DNA of 64,000 nt, taken from Quillaja saponaria (Eukaryota > Streptophyta > Magnoliopsida > Fabales > Quillajaceae). The notes under the pieces were generated by a model that was given only the letters and a program-made list of their open reading frames with translations, did no database searches and was not told where the DNA came from. This document shows positions 57,948-64,000 of this stretch, piece after piece. Both the position numbers and the translations under genes were made by a program. Every line of letters starts with the position of its first letter. The first letter of the stretch is position 1. The stretch spans positions 558,001 through 622,000 of the forward strand of contig CM055617.1 of NCBI GenBank assembly GCA_029379385.1. The letters are read 5' to 3'.

Positions 57948-60919
57948 TCATCTTAATCGTGACAATCTTTTTCTCTTCCGATTCTTTTTACGTGCAACAG
58001 GACTCTTCCCTTTTGCACAACCATGCGGGAGAGCCAACGTTGAAGATGGTTTGCCAACAGAGGTTCTGCCTTTCTTGGAAACCCATTTCAAAGGCATTTT
58101 ATCAACCACAGTGCCAATATGAGTAGAAGTGTTCAGTTCAACGAGTTTTTGCATCTGATCCAGCATCTGGTGTGTCCAAGCATTTGCTTGGTCCAGTTCA
58201 ACAGAATCATCCATTGGTTTTTTCCAAAGGTTCATCAAAATCTCTTTGAATGACAGAAAAGACTTAGACAGTTGATAACCTTGAATATTTCTGCAAATCA
58301 TATTGACCTTGATGACATGCTTGCAAAGGTTCCCTTGCATTGACCAAGAACAATCACAAAACGCAAATTCAGATCCAGGATTCCAGACTAGATGTGTTAA
58401 GCTGCTGTCTTTCTGGCTTAAAACCTTTGCAAAGAGGTGGTCCTTGTCATCCAAAGTAACAGCAGAATCAGGAATCTGCAGTGCTCGATGCCATGACGTA
58501 GAAGCAATGTATTCCTCCTTGACATTCTGAAAAGAATCACTTTCATCAGCATAGCGGTCAAGCCAGTAGCTTGAATGCAACTCAGTTGTCAACTTGTGCA
58601 CTAACCAATCAACTCTTTGAAGTGCTCCAAGATGGGAATCATCAAAAAGTTTGGCTTTCAGTTTCACATGATAGGCTTCTATGGCACCCGATGCCTCCTG
58701 GCTGGCAACTGGGAGACTTCTTATTGTTGAAATCCACATTTCTGTTTCAACAAGGGAAAAAAATGGAAACTTAATAATCAATTGACAAGTCATCACTTCA
58801 GATGCAACATTTTCACGAAAATTCCATGTAATAATATAGTTGTGACATGTGCAAAAGAATGCAGCCCATAAATGTATATCTGTGTGAAAGCTAGAGAGAT
58901 GTAGAAAAATACTAACCAAGCTTAGGAACCCAAGAGGTTCTAAAATACTCCAAGAAAGCAGTTTGGTCAACAAAATCCAGGACAAATTCTTCCAAGGCAA
59001 ATGATGTATTAACTCCATCCCAAATGCTGCACACTATTTTGCCCAGGCGCTTGAAAATTTCTCGTTGAACTTCAATGTTACTGCATTTCTTTACTATATT
59101 CCTTAGCCATGATCTACGAACACGCCAGAGGGAAAACAGCACAGGACAGCAAAATATATCTCTGCAAAGTAGTGAAAAAAGTTGTAAGCCCTTTTCTATG
59201 TACATTAACATAAAATACTGAATTAAAATGATTCATAGAGTGGGAATCCTGCCTTATGGGATCAATTTCTGCAGCTGCATCATCTATCAAAAACCCACTA
59301 ATTTTCCATCCTGGCTCTATGCTACGAGCTCGGTCAAGCAATGCCTTCAGCCACTTAGACATATCTGGCTTGGCAAAGCTACGTGTGACAACCCATGCGA
59401 CAGGAAGTGCATGTTGTCTTGAGTCAAACACCAAAAGTGTAAACAAGGGATACTGTCATCCAAAAAAAGAAATCAAAGTCAATACATATACAATCCATTC
59501 TAGGTGAAGCTTGTTAAGAAAAATAGTACAAATGAACTAATTACTTTAAGCCTCTTTATCCCAAAGGTTGAATCAGCTGCAATGAGACTGCAATGGCCAA
59601 AACGGATCATTTGTTGTAATTGCCATTCTGTTTGAATCCCAAGAATAAATGGGTCGGTTTCTGAAGTATCCTGATAAAAGAAAATAGACTTTCTATTGCG
59701 CTCAACCCACATCCGAATGCTGGCTTGATCATCTAGATCCAACTCATGGGTAGACCTCTTGACAATCATACCTAGTTTGTGGACATACTGGGAAGCAAGG
59801 CTATTGACTTTTGCATCAGGAGCACAATAACGCTGAATCCCCTCAATGTGTTTCTCTAATATATTCTCTTCCGGAATTCCCAGATAGATCATAGACATTG
59901 TTTGCTGCTGAATCTCATTACAAATATAGGGAATCTTCTTTGCACCAGGGCCAATGGCATCTCTATCAAGTGGTCCATGGCAAACAAATCCAGACTTGTT
60001 AACATGGCGCCTCTCATTGTATATGATAAGTGCAAGTGATGGACGGGCATAAAGGCGCTTCACCACAAAATGACAAATACAGCCTCGCATGGATTGAGGT
60101 CTAGCAGCACGATTCCTGGTGTTGAGTCGATATCTTCGACTAGGCAATATACCCCCACCTTCCCCATAGTTTTCAGGACCAAATGAGCACCAATACCTTC
60201 AGAAATAACAAACATCAGACACAATTATACAAGACATAAGTTTTTTGAGAGAAGGGGTAATCAAAAGCATTCATCATATGTGGTAAACCTTATTGCTCAA
60301 GCGCTTATTTGTTAGCTACTTAGCTAAAACATACACTTAAATAAGAGGGTAACTTATTGACAATTTCTCTTCGGCATGTTTTCAGAAATGTAGTAGTGTC
60401 AATCTTGAATCTGATATTAGAGGAAAAGGCCACCTTGTACTGTTGTACATATACATTGAACATGATCATGGGAAGCGATATTTCACTCGCGACAAGGATA
60501 GAAAAACATTGAGGAAAAGAGACGGGAGAAAAAGGAACAAGAACTCCCGTACAAACTAAAGGAATACTCCAAAACTAAACAACCCACTGATCACAAAGGG
60601 GAAAAACTTGATTAATCAAATGTAAAATATAAGAAGCACCAGAAACTTACTGCCTATACTCCAAATACTCGTCATCCTTATATTCCTTCAAGGAGCCCAT
60701 TGTTCGTTTTCTTCCTCTTTCAATATGAAACCGTGTTGGGCATTCTACAATAGAGCATTCGCCTATTATAAATGCATCAACTCGGTCATAAGGAATAAGG
60801 GCAACATCATCTTGGTGCTCAGCAGTTCCAAATTTCGTCCAAGTCAAATCAGCAGAACAAAAATCCTCCTCTGGTGGGTCTTGCACTGGGAGACTAAAAA
60901 CTGATTCAACTATATCCAT
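57948..60919 (-). CDS. Domesticated MULE transposase with SWIM zinc finger (At1g60560-like)
   Basis: Five exons on the minus strand: 60919-60651, 60196-59545, 59452-59253, 59161-58917 and 58741-57948, giving 719 residues. It follows Arabidopsis At1g60560 (about 700 aa) end to end. The N-terminal part (LTWTKFGTAEHQDDVALIPY, CPTRFHIERGRKRT) is followed by a DNA-binding-like region (RGCICHFVVKRLYARPSLAL). The transposase core comes next, with acidic residues in AADSTFGIKRLK, FLIDDAAAEID and probably GAIEAYHVKLK. The SWIM finger reads FCDCSWSMQGNLCKHVIKVN (CxC...CxH). The C-terminus is strongly basic (RKKNRKRKRLSRL). Such proteins descend from Mutator-like elements and are usually kept as nuclear regulators; the exact role is unknown. 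No terminal inverted repeats were seen, in keeping with domestication. The intron after exon 3 begins GC rather than GT. Confidence 0.9.
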
Positions 60920-62000
60920 CCTCCACGCTGATATATTTTCTACTAGCTTAAATGTTCATCAAGACATCTGTAGAACAAGGTGCATGTCAAGTTAAATCAG
61001 CCAAAGTAAGCATAGTTCCATGAAAACAAGCAGTAAATTATAGCTAATTTGTATTCCTTCTCAACATCTAACTAATTTACTAACAAAAATAAAAAATAAA
61101 AAAAGTAGGATAACTAGTGAGTGAGGTAGGGAGAAATCTCACCGGACGAAAAAGAAAAATCAAATTCTGAGTGACGAGAACTGTGACTACATGGTTAAAA
61201 GTAGAAGGAGGACGCACTGCACGACCTCAACAGAACTGTGAATATCCAAAGTCCAGTATAAGGAATAGAAAGCAAATAAATTACAGGCAACTACATGAAC
61301 TGCCAGAAGAATCGTATGGCAGTAGCAAATGTGAAGATGATAGAACGCAATAAAACTTGTTCATTGACGTATTTCATCTGTAAATTGCAAGCAGAAATTC
61401 AACCCAAATATTGATTAAGTACAAAACTACTCGAACAACATTATTTGAAAAGGTACCCTTTTTAGATATCAAGGGTAAGAGTTAAAATTTGTCAGTTTTC
61501 TCAGCATCCAAACATAAGGTAATTCCTCCTCAACAAACCAAACATGTAAGAAACCGAACCCAAATTCATAATTGGAAGACACACCTATTTCCTTGCATGT
61601 TCAAATGATTGATTTCTCTAAGCGACACCTTTCCCACGTAGCTGCTCTGCTCGGTATAGTTGCTCACTGACAGTAACCAAAGAGTTTTAGAGAAGGGTTT
61701 TAGGAGAGAGAGAGAGGAGAGAGAGAAGGGTTTTGGGAAATCCAAAATGATGGTGTGCAAACATTTGGGAATTCGGATAGGTGAGAAATGGAAATATAGA
61801 AAATAAGCTGCTTTGTTTGCCAAACAACACCTAGGGCTACTACCATTTCGCGACAAGATATTTTCTTTGTTATCCTTGGTTGCCACGAAAAGATGTCAGA
61901 CACAAAGGCTCTGTTTTGGGCTTCTACCTATAATTGTCTGTAAATTTTGCAGATCCAAACTCGGCTAAATGAACCTTTCCACTTGTGCTTTTATGGGCCT
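60920..62000 (-). promoter_or_regulatory. 5' UTR and promoter region of the SWIM gene
   Basis: Contains a GA-rich tract at 61708-61732 and TGGGCC at 61994-61999. The minus-strand frames at 61566-61903 have no recognisable domain and probably represent leader sequence, perhaps with a leader intron. Confidence 0.4.
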
Positions 62001-64000
62001 AAAATTTTCTATATGGGAGTAATTATTTTTTTGGCCAATTATATGGAGTAATTATTACTTCTTTCTCTTTCATTCTGAATTTTGAGTTCTATTAACAATA
62101 ATAGTTTGATAGTGGAAGACATTAATTCTTCTTAAGGAGAAATTTAATTTAAATTTTTTTTACGACAATAAAAGATTTAACCTTTTTTTTGTATATATAT
62201 TATACTGAATGAAAACAAAACTCAAAAGTATGAAGATGAATTGTGTTACAACAAATTTCTTGAAACTACCTAATTTTACTATTTTTAAAAAATCTGGGGT
62301 AGTAGCAACAGAATTTTTTTTTTATTTTGAAACTGGTATTAGGCTATATGTAAAAAAATGTGCAAGAAAATTCAACTTTCTTGTAGGGACATGTTCTGGT
62401 AAAATAGCATTATGTACAAACGTATTGCCTAATACCAGTTTCAAATTAACAACAAAAAAGAAAAAGAAAAAAAAGAGAGCATACATTGGTTTGTATACCA
62501 GAAAAGAAAAGCCCATTTATGCAATAAGTTTTGATCCCTTTCCCATGCTAAATTTTATACAAAGCTAATCTGTCTTTTACTCAAATCTAACGTATGCCAA
62601 TGTAGTACAACTAGAATAGATCAGTAAACCATGGGTGGCTTATTTGAAAGGTTTTTTATAAAGATTACATATGTCTTAAAATTATTTGTTAAAATATAAT
62701 AAATAATTTTTTTAAAAATTAACGATTATTCAAAAATAAATATTAAATATCACTAAAATTATTATTTGTTATTAGTAATTAATACTATAAATTCTTCACA
62801 AGTACCTTACAGATATCTATTAAAAATTTTTAGTCTTATTTAATGTATAAATTATTATTTAAAAAAATTTAATTTTTAAAAATCATATTTATCATATTTT
62901 ATCAAATATCTTTAAGATACTGGATAAAAAAATATCATAATTGAAATACCATAAAAAAAATTTATTAGCTACTTATTACATACATAAAGTACATTTTTAC
63001 ACTTGTTCTCCTTCTTCGGCTTCCATTGATAAATTCAATTTAAATCTCTTTCTATTGGTGGAATTTTTTACAACTGTAGTTGCTATTGTTAACATCAGCC
63101 TCAGAAGTTGGCTACGTAGTAGAAGTAGCATAATGAAATGTACAAAAGTTGCGTACTGAAAGCAAGTCAGGTTTATGGTCTATTCTAGACAGTTTGAATA
63201 AAACTATACATTTTGAAAAGTTTCTTGGCTAAGATAGTTCTTTAAATTGAAGTTATAATGGTATGGAGGATTGGACCTCTCCCTGATATGTCTTTTCTAG
63301 AGTTCGGAAGTTGCATAACTTCAATTTATGCATATCCCAATCAGTTTTCCTTTTTGGGGCTTAAATATCCCACACTAAACCACACCTAAAGGCTGCAGAG
63401 TTCATTATATGGTTAAATCAGATACAGTTGGTAGGATTTCTAGTCATCCTCAGTTTGTCTGATCATATTTGACAACCATGTAACATCTGATAGTGGTTAA
63501 ATTTTATACATACTGTAATTGCTATATTCAACAAAATAAAAATAAAAATAAAAATGATAGCCCAGCAGCTCTTATGGTTGTCACTCTACAACCCTGCATT
63601 TGAAGACATTGGATTTCCCAACTTGAGATCAATATTCTGAAAACTAGACTACCCCGGCCATTTTGACTATTATCCGATTGATAGATCAGACTAGATTGAA
63701 CTAAAAAATTATTTTAATAATTAGATCAGTCAAAACCGTAAAAATCAAAAAAAATTGATAAAATCAATGCTAAGTTGATCGACTTGAACTGATTTAAAAA
63801 AAAAAAAACTATTATTTGTGTTAAAAATTAATAAAATATTTATATTTTATATTAATGATTAGTTAAACAATTATATTTTTATATTGATATTACATTTATT
63901 ATTTTGATTCATAAATTAAAACTTGAATGTTCTAATTCACAGTAAATCAATCAGTTGATATATTAACTATTAATAACTATATTTGATTATTTGTAATTTA
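62001..64000. other. AT-rich region with no recognised gene
   Basis: Contains a 19-base inverted repeat at 62326-62445, a segment of A/T-only-like sequence at 62640-62960, and degenerate AT-rich DNA to the window end. No coding region is supported. Confidence 0.6.
62326..62445. repeat. Perfect 19-base inverted repeat with 82-base loop
   Basis: tttgaaactggtattaggc at 62326-62344 is exactly complementary to gcctaataccagtttcaaa at 62427-62445. The arms do not extend further. It could be a fold-back element or encode a hairpin transcript. Confidence 0.8.

Noticed and set aside
61566..61903. Two overlapping minus-strand frames upstream of the SWIM gene
   Set aside because: They overlap a GA-rich tract and have no domain; more likely leader sequence.

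Overview
The window is nuclear DNA from a flowering plant, almost certainly a eudicot. The genes carry many short introns with GT-AG borders, the intergenic DNA is AT-rich with (TA)n, (GA)n and poly-T runs, and nearly every protein aligns over its length with an Arabidopsis family member recalled from memory. No CRISPR array, operon, tRNA or rRNA gene was recognised. The species cannot be named from sequence alone.

Layout. 0.9-3.9 kb (+): 3' part of an uncharacterised coiled-coil gene, possibly XRCC4/PAXX-like. 5.0-5.8 kb (-): unknown plant-specific nuclear-looking protein. 6.5-6.6 kb: decayed PPR fragment. 7.1-8.9 kb (-) and 9.2-11.3 kb (+): two intronless PPR genes head to head; the second is SLO2. 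12.0-13.9 kb (-): ABCG5 half-transporter. 15.7-21.4 kb (+): HDA14 histone deacetylase with a frameshift. 23.9-24.8 kb (+): XND1-type NAC factor. 25.6-29.7 kb (+): branched-chain keto-acid dehydrogenase E1 alpha. 30.8-33.9 kb (+): CHX15 cation/H+ exchanger. 35.3-38.1 kb (-): nuclear maturase nMAT3. 41.3-42.5 kb (+): U-box E3 ligase. 44.7-49.5 kb (-): RABC1 (Rab18) GTPase. 52.6-56.3 kb (+): GH28 polygalacturonase-like protein with a frameshift or shifted acceptor. 57.9-60.9 kb (-): domesticated MULE transposase with a SWIM zinc finger. The last 3 kb has no recognised gene.

How the genes relate. They do not form one pathway. SLO2, ABCG5 and CHX15 correspond to consecutive Arabidopsis loci (At2g13600, At2g13610, At2g13620), so part of the window is an old conserved neighbourhood with HDA14, XND1 and the dehydrogenase gene lying between. 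Several products act in organelles: SLO2 and nMAT3 in mitochondrial RNA processing, BCKDH E1 alpha in mitochondrial amino-acid breakdown, HDA14 probably in the plastid.

No clearly new biological system is visible. The strongest unusual signals are single-base frame breaks in HDA14 and the polygalacturonase gene, two odd residues in ABCG5 ATPase motifs, a solo LTR with a perfect 5-bp target duplication inside HDA14, a Tourist-like MITE and a GC-rich island inside RABC1 introns, a GC-AG intron in the SWIM gene, and a palindromic site II element plus E2F-type box before HDA14.
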